Of a DNA stretch of 64,000 nt, positions 42,505 to 51,703 are shown piece after piece. The notes beneath the pieces are model-generated. The model searched no databases. It was not told where the DNA came from and was given only the letters and a program-made list of their open reading frames with translations. Location of the stretch: assembly GCA_039583875.1 (NCBI GenBank), contig CM077159.1, forward strand, positions 101,082,287 through 101,146,286, in the 5' to 3' direction. The position numbers were made by a program, and so were the translations under genes. Positions within the stretch are counted from its first letter, which is position 1. Every line of letters starts with the position of its first letter. Source of the stretch: Platanthera guangdongensis (taxonomy: Eukaryota > Streptophyta > Magnoliopsida > Asparagales > Orchidaceae).

Positions 42505-43066
42505 AAAGTTTTTGGGTTCTCTGAAAAGTATGGTCGTACGGTTGAAACTTAAAAGAATTCATGGAAGGTCACCTCCAGGAGTGGATCCTGCATCTTAATT
42601 TGACTCAACACGGGAAAACTTACCATTTCCAGACATAGTAAGGATTGACAGACTAAAAGCTCGTTCTTGATTCTATGGATGGTGGTTCGTGACCGTTCTT
42701 ACTTGATGGAGTGATTTGTCTGGTTAATTCCGTTAACGAACGAGACCTCAGTCTGCTAACTAGCTATGCGGAGTTCAACCTGCGCGGCCAGCTTCTTAGA
42801 GGGACTATGGCCTCTCAGGCCACGAAAGTTTGAGATAATAACAGGTTTGTGATGCCCTTAGATGTTCTAGGACGCACGCGCGCTACACTGATGTATTCAA
42901 CGAGTATATAACATTTGTCCAATAGGTTCGGGTAATGTTTTTAAAATTTCATCGTGATGTGGATAGATTATTGCAATTGTTGGTATTCAACGAGGAATTC
43001 CGAGTAAGCGTGAGTCACCAGCTCACGTTGACTGCGTCCCTGCCCTTTGTACACACCGCCTGTCGC
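42505..43066 (+). pseudogene. 18S rRNA 3' fragment, pseudogene (copy 2)
   Basis: Plus-strand sequence of the 3' part of plant 18S rRNA, from the AAAGTTTTTGGGTTC region (42505-42519) to TGTACACACCGCCTGTCGC (about 43049-43066), about 560 bp. Many transitions and indels show that it is dead. It is antisense to the adjoining LINE A copy 2, and the junction word, read in LINE sense, (AAAAACTTTCTGAGCTCTCA) matches copy 1 at 6800-6820 apart from point changes. It stops sooner at its outer end than copy 1 and is cut off by the LTR of Ty3-III. Confidence 0.9.
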
Positions 43067-43376
43067 CTGGGGAGCTGCGTCCTGGGCGAGGCGGCGGCCT
43101 GGAGAACTGGGGCCTGGCCGAGGCGGCAGCCTGGCGAACTGGGGCCTGAGCGAGGCGGCGGCCTGACGAACTAGCGAGCTACGGCTTGGGCGACTCCTCA
43201 AAGGTGCTGGAGGGAGACAAATATTTCCTCCCCCTACTAGTATATTATGCAGGTTGATCTTAAATTGACCATCAAGAGTGTCAAACCTTTCAAAAAGCTT
43301 AAAAAAACGTGTAGCAAGTCTCACGCTTTGTTTGGGGCCCTCTCTTCGTAAATACAGGGTTGTACACAATCCCCGC
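43067..43376 (-). repeat. 3' LTR remnant of Ty3-III
   Basis: About 310 bp. It shows the U3 start (TGTACAACCC on minus, near 43367-43376), the AAAGCTTTTTGAA segment near 43290-43305 and the CTCCCCCTACTAGTATATT block, ending in GC-rich GAGGCGGCGGCCTGG repeats cut at 43067 against the 18S fragment. The rest of the LTR is absent. Confidence 0.75.
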
Positions 43377-43436
43377 TCTTTTCGAGCGGATTTCACGTTC
43401 GGAAAAAAACATCCAACCTAACGTATTCGCTGCGTA

Positions 43437-45245
43437 GCCTTTTTGGAGTCGAAAACACTTGGCCTCCCAGGAGGGTCAACCTGTCAAGCCAGCTAATGGG
43501 AGTCTGGGTGACGAGACGGCCTCGGGGTAGAAAACACTTGGCCTCCCCGAGGGGTCAACCTGTCATGCAGCTAATTTGAGCCTGGGTGACGAGATGGCCT
43601 CGGGGTAGAAAACACTTGGCCTCCCCGAGGGGTCGACCTGTCATGCCAGCTAATGGGAGCCTGGGTGACGAGACGGCCTCGGGGTAGAAAACACTTGGCC
43701 ACCCCGAGGGATCGACCTGTTATGTCAGCTAATGGGAGCCTGGGTGACGAGACGGCCTCGGGGTAGAAAACACTTGGCCTCCCTGAGAGATCAACCTGCC
43801 CTGCCTGCTAGTGGGAGCCTGGTCAGCGGAATCATCTCGGGGTAAAGCCTACTCACCCCTTCGATAGATCAACCTGTCATGCCAGCTAATGGAAGCCTGG
43901 ATGACGAGACGACCTCGGGGTAGAAAACACTTGACCTCCCCGAGAGATCAACCTACCCTGCCAGCTAGTGGGAGCCTAATCAGCGGAATCATCTCGGGGT
44001 AAGGTCTACTTTCCCCTCCGAGAGATCAACCTGCTCTGCCAGCTAGAGGGAGTCTGGTCAGCGGAATCATCTCGGGGTGAGGCTTACTCACCCCTCTGAG
44101 AGATCAACCTGTCATGCCAGCTAATGGGAGCCTGAGTGACGAGACAGCCACGGGGTAGAAAATACTTGACCTCCCCGAGGGGTCAACCTGTCAAGCCAGC
44201 TAATGAGAACCTGGGTGACGAGACGGCCTAGGGGTAGAAAATACTTGGCCTCCCCGAGGGGTCAACCTATCAAGAAAGCTAATTAGAGCCTGGGTGACGA
44301 GACGGTCTCGGGGTAGAAAACACTTGGCCTCCCTGAGGGGTCAACCTGTCAAGCCAGCTAATGGGAGCCTGGGTGACGAGACGGCCTCGGGGTAGAAAAC
44401 ACTTGGTCTCCCCGAGAGATCAACCTGCCCTGCCAGCTAGTGGGAGTCTGGTCAACTGAAGGACTACTCACCCCACCGAGAGATAAACATGCCCTGCCAG
44501 CTAGTGGGAGTCTGGTCAGCGGAATCATCTCGGGGTGAGACCTACTCACCCCTCCGAGAAATCAACCTGCCCTGCCAGCTAGTGGGAGCCTGGACAGCGG
44601 AATCATCTCGGGGTGAGGACTACTCACCCCTCTGAGAGATCAACCTGCCCTGCCAGCTATTGGGAGTCTGGTCAGCAGAATCATCTCGGGGGGAGGCCTA
44701 CTCACCCCTCCGAGAGATCAACCTGCCCTGTCAGCTAGTGGGAGCCTGGTGAGCGGAATCATCTCGGGGTGAGGCCTACTCACCCCTCCGAGAGATCAAC
44801 CTGCCCTGCCAACTTGGGGAGCCTGGTCCGCGGAATCATCTCGGGGTGAGCCCTACTCACCCCTCTGAGAGATCAACCTGCCCTGCCAGCTAGTGGGAGC
44901 CTGGTCAGCGGAATCATCTCGGGGTGGAACCTACTCACCCCTCTGAGAGATCAACATGTCCTGTCAGCTACTGGGAGCCTGGTCAGCGGAATCATCTCGG
45001 GGTGAGGCCTACTCACCCCTCCGAGAGATCAACCTGCCCTGCCAGCTAGTGGGAGCCTGATCAGCGAAATCATCTGGGGGTGAGGTCTACTCACTCCTTC
45101 GAGAGAACAACCTGCCCTGTCAACTAGTGGGAACCTGGTCAGCGGAATCATCTCGGGGTGAGGCCTACTCACCTCTCTGAGAGATCAACTTGCCCTATCA
45201 GCTAGTGGGAGCCTGGTTAGCGGAATCATCTTGGGGTAAGACCTT
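43437..45245. repeat. Tandem arrays types A and B, about 79 bp units (Ty3-III)
   Basis: About 22-23 units. Type A units (GGGGTAGAAAACACTTGGCC, GGTGACGAGACGGCCTCGG) predominate at 43437-43790 and recur to about 44400. Type B units (GAGAGATCAACCTGCCCTGC, CAGCGGAATCATCTCGGGGT) make up most of 44400-45245, and the two types are interspersed in between. Units share the GCCAGCTA..GGGAGCCTGG core with the arrays in Ty3-II but differ in the rest, so the arrays have turned over since the two elements parted. Confidence 0.9.
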
Positions 45246-45378
45246 TCATGGATCACAAATATTTTTTGGCGGTCCCTGTCATCAATCATAGTTGATAGAA
45301 TGCAAGCAAAGTTCATTACAAGAGATGATCGACTTCTTCCCTACCTCCCTCTTCCCTCGTGCATCATCGGATGCCTCC

Positions 45379-46555
45379 CTAGGTGCCCACATCAACATTA
45401 TCCTCACATCTCTCCCCTGCTGCCTCGGGTTGGATTTCTTCAATCCGCACTGGATCTTTCGCTTGTTGATGCTGATGAGACTGTCGTGCCGGAGCTCTTG
45501 TCCTTCTCAACTCCAGGAATTCGGGGCAAGTAGCTGTTACATGGCCTTCCTCCTGGTGAAACTCACAGTAGGGTAACTCTACTCTGACTCTTCCCCTTCC
45601 CGCGCGGTTCCTCCTCTCCTTTCGACCAATCGTCATTGCTTGCTGCGGTGGGGTTATGAGCTGCCTAGGGGCTTGCCTTTGGAAATTAAACCTCCCTTGG
45701 TATCCATGAAAATACCCCCCACCTTGAATGAGACCTCTTCCTGGACCCTGAACGGGACCTCCCTGTTGCCTCCAACCTGGCTGTGGACCTTCTTGAGGTC
45801 CCTGAAGCCCCTGAGCTCTCTGCTCCTCTCTCCTTTTCCCCTCCTGATGCCTCGAGCCACCTTGCTCCTTCGACTCTGCCTCTGTCAATCTTGCCAACTT
45901 CTTAACAAATGTCGGGTTGGCCGCCTTTGTTGCTATCTCATCTGCCGCCCTTTCCATCAGCTCCTCGAAGGAAAGGGGGGCCTTTCGGGTCAGGCTCATC
46001 TTGAAGAACCCTTCGCGCAACCCCACCGTGAACGTCATCTCGAGGGCATACCCCGGCATCTCCTGGATATCCAGGATCTCCTCTTGGAACTTGTCAATGT
46101 AATGCGCCAACGACTCCTCGGCCTCCTGTCTTATCAGGAAGATGTACTCAGGACTCTTCTTCCACTTCTTGGAGGTGGAGAAGTGAAGCTGAAAGCTCTG
46201 GCTCAAGTCCTCGAACTCATAGATCGATCTCGGTGGGAGTTGGTGGAACCAGTCCCTTATCTTGTCCTTCAACGTGATCGCGAAGAGGCGACACTTGGAT
46301 TCTGTCATCGGCCTGATGGAGACGACATCCTCAAACCACTGCAGGTGTTGGACTGGGTCATCCTTCCTGGTATAGTAAGTCATGTCAGGCTCTCTGAACC
46401 CCTTGGGAATGGGAGCTTAGATGATCAGCTCGCTGAAGGGTGACCTCTGAGTGGTGGTCTCACAACCTCTACTCGCGCGACCTGCTCGCCTGGAAGGCTG
46501 GCACTCGCCGGACTGGGGAACAACTCTCAGCCGGTGAGATCTCGCTCGACCCCAT
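45379..46555 (-). pseudogene. Ty3-III gag, main part
   Basis: Gag of a Tat-like Ty3 element, 334 codons open to 45379. It shows YYTRKDDPVQHLQWFEDVV, FAITLKDKIRDWFHQLP, FEDLSQSFQLHFSTSKK, HYIDKFQEEILDIQEMPG, LSFEELMERAADEIATK, a Gln/Gly/Pro-rich linker and the knuckle-like CEFHQEEGHVTATC (about 45525-45570). It ends at NVDVGT, and the tandem array follows within about 130 bp; no protease box is found. The N-terminal end lies across Ty1-II at 51350-51690. Confidence 0.8.
46551..46555 (+). repeat. Target-site duplication of Ty1-II, left (CCCAT)
   Basis: CCCAT before TGTTAGAAAG, repeated at 51350-51354 after CTTCAACA. Ty3-II reads CGACCCCATATCCCATCC (37284-37301) at the same place, the empty site. 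Confidence 0.95.
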
Positions 46556-46929
46556 TGTTAGAAAGTAGAGAAAGGAAGCGAAAAGAAGAGAACAAGCCGA
46601 ATAAACTTTTGAATAATCGAAATTTTATTATCCAAAAAAGATAACTATTACAAAGGTATGCCCTCCCTTATATAGAATGGAGGAGAGAAGAGAGAATACA
46701 AATAAGAGATGTGAGACTAAAATTTACAAGCTAAGCGGACTGTACAAAGTAAACCGCACAGGCCGCGCGGTTAGACAGAAGGACTAACCGCACGGCTTAC
46801 AATAAGAGATGCAGAGAGGTCGCCTGTGAAGATTGCTAGACCGCCCGGTTTACAAGTCGCCGAGTCAAACCGCCAGACCGCGCGGTCTCCAACCCGCCAA
46901 GACAGACCGCCCGGTCTCCAACTTCAACA
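46556..46929 (-). repeat. 3' LTR of Ty1-II
   Basis: 374 bp. Read on minus, TGTTGAAG...TTCTAACA, the same ends as Ty1-I. It carries CCGGGCGG and CCGCGCGG words with flanking AGACC/GGTCT inverted pairs, a TATATAAGG box, and an AATAAAATTTCG segment as in Ty1-I. Confidence 0.95.
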
Positions 46930-46936
46930 CTCCCCC

Positions 46937-49900
46937 TCAAGCTGGAGCATATATATCAATCATGCCCAGCTTGTCGCAAACATGCAGAAACGAGGCGGAG
47001 ACTGGCTTGGTGAAGATGTCAGCTAGCTCTTTATCAGATGTGACAAACGGAGTGCAAATCTGTTCTTTTAAAATCTCTTCACGAATGAAATGGCAGTCAA
47101 CCTCAATGTGCTTTGTTCTTCCGTGGAATACCGGATTTTTGGAGATGTATATGGCGGCCTTGTTATCACAGAACATAGGTAGAGGATGGTTGTACACCTC
47201 TCCTAAATCTAGCATGAGAGCCCGCAACCATTTCAACTCACAAGTGGTTGACGCCATACTGCGATACTCAGCTTCTGCACTGGACCTGGAGACAACAGAC
47301 TGCTTTTTACTCTTCCAGCTCACCAGATTTCCCCCAACAAAGGTGCAAAAACCTGAGGTAGACTTGCGATCCCCTTTGTCATCAGCATAACTTGCATCTG
47401 AGTAGGCTTCAATCCTCAGATGACCATTCTTCTGAAACAGTAATCCTTTCCCAGGCGCAGCTTTGACATATTCCAAGATCCGCAAGGCGGACTGAAGATG
47501 ACAATCCCTGGGCGCTTGCATGAATTGACTCACCTTGCCCACAGCATAAGAAATGTCGGGTCTGGTCACTGTGAGATATATGAGCTTACCAACCAGACGC
47601 CTGTACCGCGAACTATCTGAAAGAAGAGGCGAATCATCTGTCCAGGTTTTGTCCTCCCCAATAGCCATGGGACATCGGGCAGGTTTAGCTCCAGTCAATC
47701 CTGCCTCTTTTAAAAGATCAAGGGCATACTTACGCTGAGAGAGAACTAAGGAGTCGGGCTTCCGAGAGAGTTCGATCCCCAGAAAGTACTTTGGAGAGCC
47801 CATATCTTTAGTGATCAGATGTTGGCGAAGATGTAGCTTTGTCAGGGCTACCCCTTCCTGGTCATCGCCAGTGAGAAGAATATCATCGACGTATACAGCA
47901 AGAACAACCAGCCCAGAAGGAGTTTTGCGAATAAAGAGAGAGTGATCAGCAGAGCTTCGCACAAAACCAACAGCCGCCACAATACCGCTGAACTTGTCAA
48001 ACCAAGCTCGAGGACTCTGCTTGAGGCCATAAATTGCCTTCTGCAGCCGGCATACTCGTGTCTCCCCCTGAGCAACATACCCAGGAGGTTGCTCCATGTA
48101 AACGGCCTCGTGAAGATCACCATAAAGGAAGGCATTCTTGACGTCCAGCTGAGAAATTGGCCAATCCCCATTGACGGCCACAGAGAGAAGAACCCGGATT
48201 GTGCTGAGACGAGCCACAGGGGAGAAGGTGTCAAAGTAATCAACCCCATAGGTCTGAGTAAAGCCCTTAGCCACAAGGCGAGCCTTATACCGATCCACAG
48301 TGCCGTCTGGGCTAAATTTGACCACAAAGACCCAGCGACAGCCAACAACATCAGTGCCAAAGGGAGGAGGAACAAGAGTCCAGGTACCCCGCTCAGTGAG
48401 GGTCGCCATTTCCTCATCCATGGCCATCTTCCAGTGAGGAATAGCAAGGGCCTCCTGATAGGAGCGGGGTGTGGCAGTGGCAGAGATAGCCAGTGCAAAG
48501 GCCCTGCGAGAAGGAGTAAGACGATCATAGGAAACAACAGCAGCAAGGGGGTGTAAGGTGCACGTCCGCACCCCTTTGCGAAGAGCTATAGGAAGATCCA
48601 GGTCAGCCGGGCCCGCGACATCCGGAGCATCCGTGGTAGAGAAAGCTGGCCCGGGAGAAGAGAGCGACGGCAGCGGAGAGGAGGGAGAGGGTGGTGGGGA
48701 AGGGAGAGAGAGAGGTGGAGGGAGAGGAGGGGGTGTAGACGGTGTAGTGGTGGAGAGTGTAGGAGGAGACGAGGGAACGAAGGGAACGGCAGGAGAATCA
48801 GAAGCTGGGAGAAGAGGAGAAGAGACATCCGAGAAGTAGGAGGTATTCTCGAAGAAGGTGACGTCAGCAAAGACGAACTGCTTACGAAGGACGGGATCAA
48901 AGCAACAGTAGCCTTTCTGAGTGGTGGAATACCCCAGAAAGACACATTTGGTGGAGCGAGGGGAGAGCTTATCACGGGTGGCAGAATGGACATGCACAAA
49001 GGCAGTGCATCCAAAGATTTGGAGAGGGAGATGAAACGGCTCCTTGCCCGGATACAAAATGGAGAACGGGATTTGGCCATGGAGAACCGTGGAGGGAATG
49101 CGATTGATGAGGTAGCAGGCAAGGAGAACAGCATAGCCCCAATAGGAGCGAGGAACATGCATCTGGGTCATCAAGGTGCGAGCGACATCGAGCAGGTGTC
49201 GGTTTTTGCGTTCGGCTACACCATTTTGTTGTGAAGAATAGACACAACTAGTTTGATGAAGAATCCCATTTTGCATGCAGAATGTAGAGAAGTCACGACT
49301 GAGATATTCTGCGGCATTATCAGACTGAAAAACTTTGATAGAAACATCAAACTGAGTTTTGATCATGAGATAGAAGGATGTCCATACAGAGAATAATTCG
49401 GAGCGATCTTTTAACAGATACACCCACGTACAGCGAGAGAAATCATCAATGAACGTGACAAAATAGGAACTACCCCGACCAATGGTAAGAGTAGGAGAAG
49501 GACCCCAGATGTCGGAGTGGATAAGATCAAACGGACGGGTAGAGCTACGAACGTGCTTTGGAGGGAAGGAGGAGCGGTGATGCTTGCCAAGCTGACAGGC
49601 CTCACAGTTGAGCGGAGGACTTTGAGGAGGAAGGTGGGGCAGAAGTTGACGAAGAAGACGGGGAGGAGCATGACCAAGGCGGAGATGCCATTGGAGAAGA
49701 TCTGTGGAGGTGGAGGAGAAGGTGGAAAAAGCAGAAATGTTGTCTAGGAAGTATAAGCCGCCACTCTCAGTCCCAGTAGCAATCGTCCGTTGGGAGTCCG
49801 GATCCTGAAAAGAGCAAGAAGTAGAAGTAAATGTGACGGAACACTGTAATTGCTTGCAAAGAGATGTAACAGATAATAAGTTGCACGGGAACTGGGGCAC

Positions 49901-50137
49901 ATATAGAGTATCCGCCAAGTGAAGAGACGGGGTGACATGAACTATCCCTGTGCCATGAACTGATGATGAAGAGCCGTCAGCAAGAGTAACTGGGGGCAAG
50001 CGAGCATGTTTTTCTAGGAGAGAGAAACACGGTAGATGGCCGGTCATATGATTCGTAGCACCAGTGTCGATCAGCCATTTGCCCTGAGTAACAATGTGTG
50101 CACGACCAGAAGACGTGACAACCGAGGCGAAAGCCAT
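46937..50137 (-). CDS. Ty1-II pol polyprotein (protease-integrase-RT-RNase H), no gag
   Basis: One uninterrupted frame; the first ATG (50137) gives about 1066 codons, and the open frame extends 27 codons further upstream from a GTG. Domains in order: protease with KWLIDTGATNHM (about residues 20-31 from ATG); GAG-pre-integrase and integrase (HLRLGHAPPRLL, CQLGKHHRSSFP, HSDIWGPSPT, QNGVAERKNRH); RT (GCRWVFVVKF, KARLVAKGFTQTYG, LDVKNAFLYGDL, YVDDILLTGDD); RNase H (SDASYADDKGDRKSTSG, SSAEAEYR, CDNKAAIYISKNP, ADIFTKP). The sister element Ty1-I shows the same order with gag in front. Here the frame starts in leader sequence and has no capsid or knuckle, so RNA packaging would need gag from another copy. 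Confidence 0.9.
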   Translation of the reverse strand: MAFASVVTSSGRAHIVTQGKWLIDTGATNHMTGHLPCFSLLEKHARLPPVTLADGSSSSVHGTGIVHVTPSLHLADTLYVPQFPCNLLSVTSLCKQLQCSVTFTSTSCSFQDPDSQRTIATGTESGGLYFLDNISAFSTFSSTSTDLLQWHLRLGHAPPRLLRQLLPHLPPQSPPLNCEACQLGKHHRSSFPPKHVRSSTRPFDLIHSDIWGPSPTLTIGRGSSYFVTFIDDFSRCTWVYLLKDRSELFSVWTSFYLMIKTQFDVSIKVFQSDNAAEYLSRDFSTFCMQNGILHQTSCVYSSQQNGVAERKNRHLLDVARTLMTQMHVPRSYWGYAVLLACYLINRIPSTVLHGQIPFSILYPGKEPFHLPLQIFGCTAFVHVHSATRDKLSPRSTKCVFLGYSTTQKGYCCFDPVLRKQFVFADVTFFENTSYFSDVSSPLLPASDSPAVPFVPSSPPTLSTTTPSTPPPLPPPLSLPSPPPSPSSPLPSLSSPGPAFSTTDAPDVAGPADLDLPIALRKGVRTCTLHPLAAVVSYDRLTPSRRAFALAISATATPRSYQEALAIPHWKMAMDEEMATLTERGTWTLVPPPFGTDVVGCRWVFVVKFSPDGTVDRYKARLVAKGFTQTYGVDYFDTFSPVARLSTIRVLLSVAVNGDWPISQLDVKNAFLYGDLHEAVYMEQPPGYVAQGETRVCRLQKAIYGLKQSPRAWFDKFSGIVAAVGFVRSSADHSLFIRKTPSGLVVLAVYVDDILLTGDDQEGVALTKLHLRQHLITKDMGSPKYFLGIELSRKPDSLVLSQRKYALDLLKEAGLTGAKPARCPMAIGEDKTWTDDSPLLSDSSRYRRLVGKLIYLTVTRPDISYAVGKVSQFMQAPRDCHLQSALRILEYVKAAPGKGLLFQKNGHLRIEAYSDASYADDKGDRKSTSGFCTFVGGNLVSWKSKKQSVVSRSSAEAEYRSMASTTCELKWLRALMLDLGEVYNHPLPMFCDNKAAIYISKNPVFHGRTKHIEVDCHFIREEILKEQICTPFVTSDKELADIFTKPVSASFLHVCDKLGMIDIYAPA

Positions 50138-50963
50138 GAAGGGAGGAAGAAGAAACTGCAGCGGTCTCGGTGACAGCACACCAGCGGCACGAAGGGCCAC
50201 GACCAAGGTGCAGAGCACAAGCCGCGCGACTAAACCAGGAGGTCGCGGCGACTAACAAGAGAAGCGGCTAAGAGCGAAGAGGCGGAGAGGCCGCTCAAAC
50301 AAGGAAGAATCCGCGTGAAACCGCGGCGGGAACAAAAGGGAAGAAGCCGCGTGAACACGAGCGGCTAGGATCAGATCAAGGCACAGCGGGGAAGAAGTCG
50401 CGCGGACTACAAACGGCCGAGCGAACAGAAGAGAGGAGAAGAGCCGGTGACCGCGACCAAGATGCGGGTAAGAAAGGGACAACCCGCACGGTCAGGCAGA
50501 TCACAGCAGTTGCGAGAATGCGGTCAAGGGCACAGCGGGGAAGAGGTCGCGCGGACTGAAAAGGCCGAGCGAACAGAAGAGAGGAGAAGAGCAGGTGACC
50601 GCGACCAAGATGCGGGTAAGAAAGGAACAACCCGCACGGTCAGGCAGATCACAGCAGCAAACCGCGAGTGCAGAGACAACACACGCGGACAGAGACAGAC
50701 CGCAGCGACTAGGAAGTCGGAGCGGCAGGAAAGAGCAAGGAGCGCGGTGACACGGAAACAGGTCGCTGCGACAAAGAGCAGGAGGAGAAGAGAAACAAGA
50801 AGAGCAAGCCGCGCAAACAGGCAGCGGACAGAAACAAGCCGCGCGGATAGAAACAAGCCGCGCGGACAGAGGAGGAGGCAAGCCGCGAACAAGCCGCAGA
50901 ACGCGGAAGACAAGCCGCGAACAACAACAGAGAGCGCACAGAATCAGGAGGAAAAGACCGTGT
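50138..50963 (-). other. Ty1-II leader, no gag
   Basis: About 820 bp between the primer site and the pol ATG. It resembles the Ty1-I leader, including a duplicated segment with CTGCCTGACCGTGCGGGTTG (about 50390-50520 and 50525-50660 on this strand), then a CGCGCGGCTTG-rich part. No gag or knuckle text is recognisable. Open frames on both strands here (for example 50447-51064 plus) arise from its low-complexity Arg/Glu or Leu/Ser composition. Confidence 0.75.
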
Positions 50964-50975
50964 CCTCTGATACCA
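50964..50975 (-). other. Primer-binding site, tRNA-iMet (Ty1-II)
   Basis: On the minus strand TGGTATCAGAGG follows the 5' LTR directly, matching the initiator tRNA-Met complement TGGTATCAGAGC except for the last base. Confidence 0.9.
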
Positions 50976-51349
50976 TGTTAGAAAGTAGAGAAAGGAAGCG
51001 AAAAGAAGAGAACAAGCCGAATAAACTTTTGAATAATCGAAATTTTATTATCCAAAAAAGATAACTATTACAAAGGTATGTCCTCCCTTATATAGAATGG
51101 AGGAGAGAAGAGAGAATACAAATAAGAGATGTGGGACTAAAATTTACAAGCTAAGCGGACTGTACAAAGTAAACCGCACAGGCCGCGCGGTTAGACAGAA
51201 GGACTAACCGCACGGCTTACAATAAGAGATGCAGAGAGGTCGCCTGTGAAGATTGCTAGACCACCCGGTTTACAAGTCGCCGAGTCAAACCGCCAGACCG
51301 CGCGGTCTCCAACCCGCCAAGACAGACCGCCCGGTCTCCAACTTCAACA
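50976..51349 (-). repeat. 5' LTR of Ty1-II
   Basis: 374 bp. Single-base differences from the other LTR lie in the GGTATGTCC, ATGTGGGAC and AGACCACCC words. It carries the same TATA-like TATATAAGG on the minus strand (about 51087-51096). Confidence 0.95.
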
Positions 51350-51354
51350 CCCAT
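51350..51354 (+). repeat. Target-site duplication of Ty1-II, right (CCCAT)
   Basis: Second CCCAT, followed by CTCCCATCCTCTCG of the interrupted gag of Ty3-III. Confidence 0.95.
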
Positions 51355-51693
51355 CTCCCATCCTCTCGTTCCCGGGCCGTCTTCTTGGTGCACTTTCTTC
51401 TGCAAATGCTGGGGTCATCTCGCCTAGATCCCTGGGAGACAGCTCGCCGAGAACCGGGGAGTAGTCTCGCCAAGGCCCTTGAGAGCTAAGTCCTGAAGGG
51501 TGGGAGTTGAGCAGTTATCTCGAGGTGCAATACTTCGCAGCATCTCCATGATGGCTTGGATGGATGTCATGAACTGTTCCCTCCCCACAAAAGGTCCTGG
51601 GTTGGGGAGCTCGTCGAGATCATCACTACCTCCCTGATCTCCGGCCATGACACTCTCCCGAGATCTTTTGTGCTGGTCACTCTTCACGCTCAC
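51355..51693 (-). pseudogene. Ty3-III gag, N-terminal part
   Basis: The start of the gag cut by Ty1-II. A plausible ATG gives MAGDQGGSDD (about 51648), continuing PFVGREQFMTSIQAIMEML, which matches the Ty3-II gag start (PFVGRQEF there). It is open for about 75 codons, then runs into Ty1-II's target site in the CRPGNE-like region. Just upstream on the minus strand lies the primer site TGGTGCGGTGAGCG. Confidence 0.7.
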
Positions 51694-51703
51694 CGCACCA
51701 AGA

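Larger units (their letters stand above)
46556..51349 (-). mobile_element. Ty1-II: Ty1/copia element lacking gag
   Basis: A 4794-bp element in the gag of Ty3-III, minus strand. Its 374-bp LTRs (46556-46929, 50976-51349) differ at only three positions by my count, and the target duplication is CCCAT. It has a perfect tRNA-iMet primer site and a polypurine tract (CTTGAGGGGGAG on minus, 46930-46941). The leader resembles that of Ty1-I, then a single open frame begins just upstream of the protease. The roughly 860 bp that encode gag and the knuckle in Ty1-I are missing. It is young and otherwise intact. Confidence 0.95.

Noticed and set aside
48558..48839. Gly/Glu-rich plus-strand frame
   Set aside because: Antisense to the Pro/Ser-rich linker between integrase and RT of Ty1-II, and low complexity.
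50447..51064. 205-codon Arg/Glu-rich plus-strand frame
   Set aside because: Antisense to the Ty1-II leader and LTR; low-complexity composition keeps the frame open.
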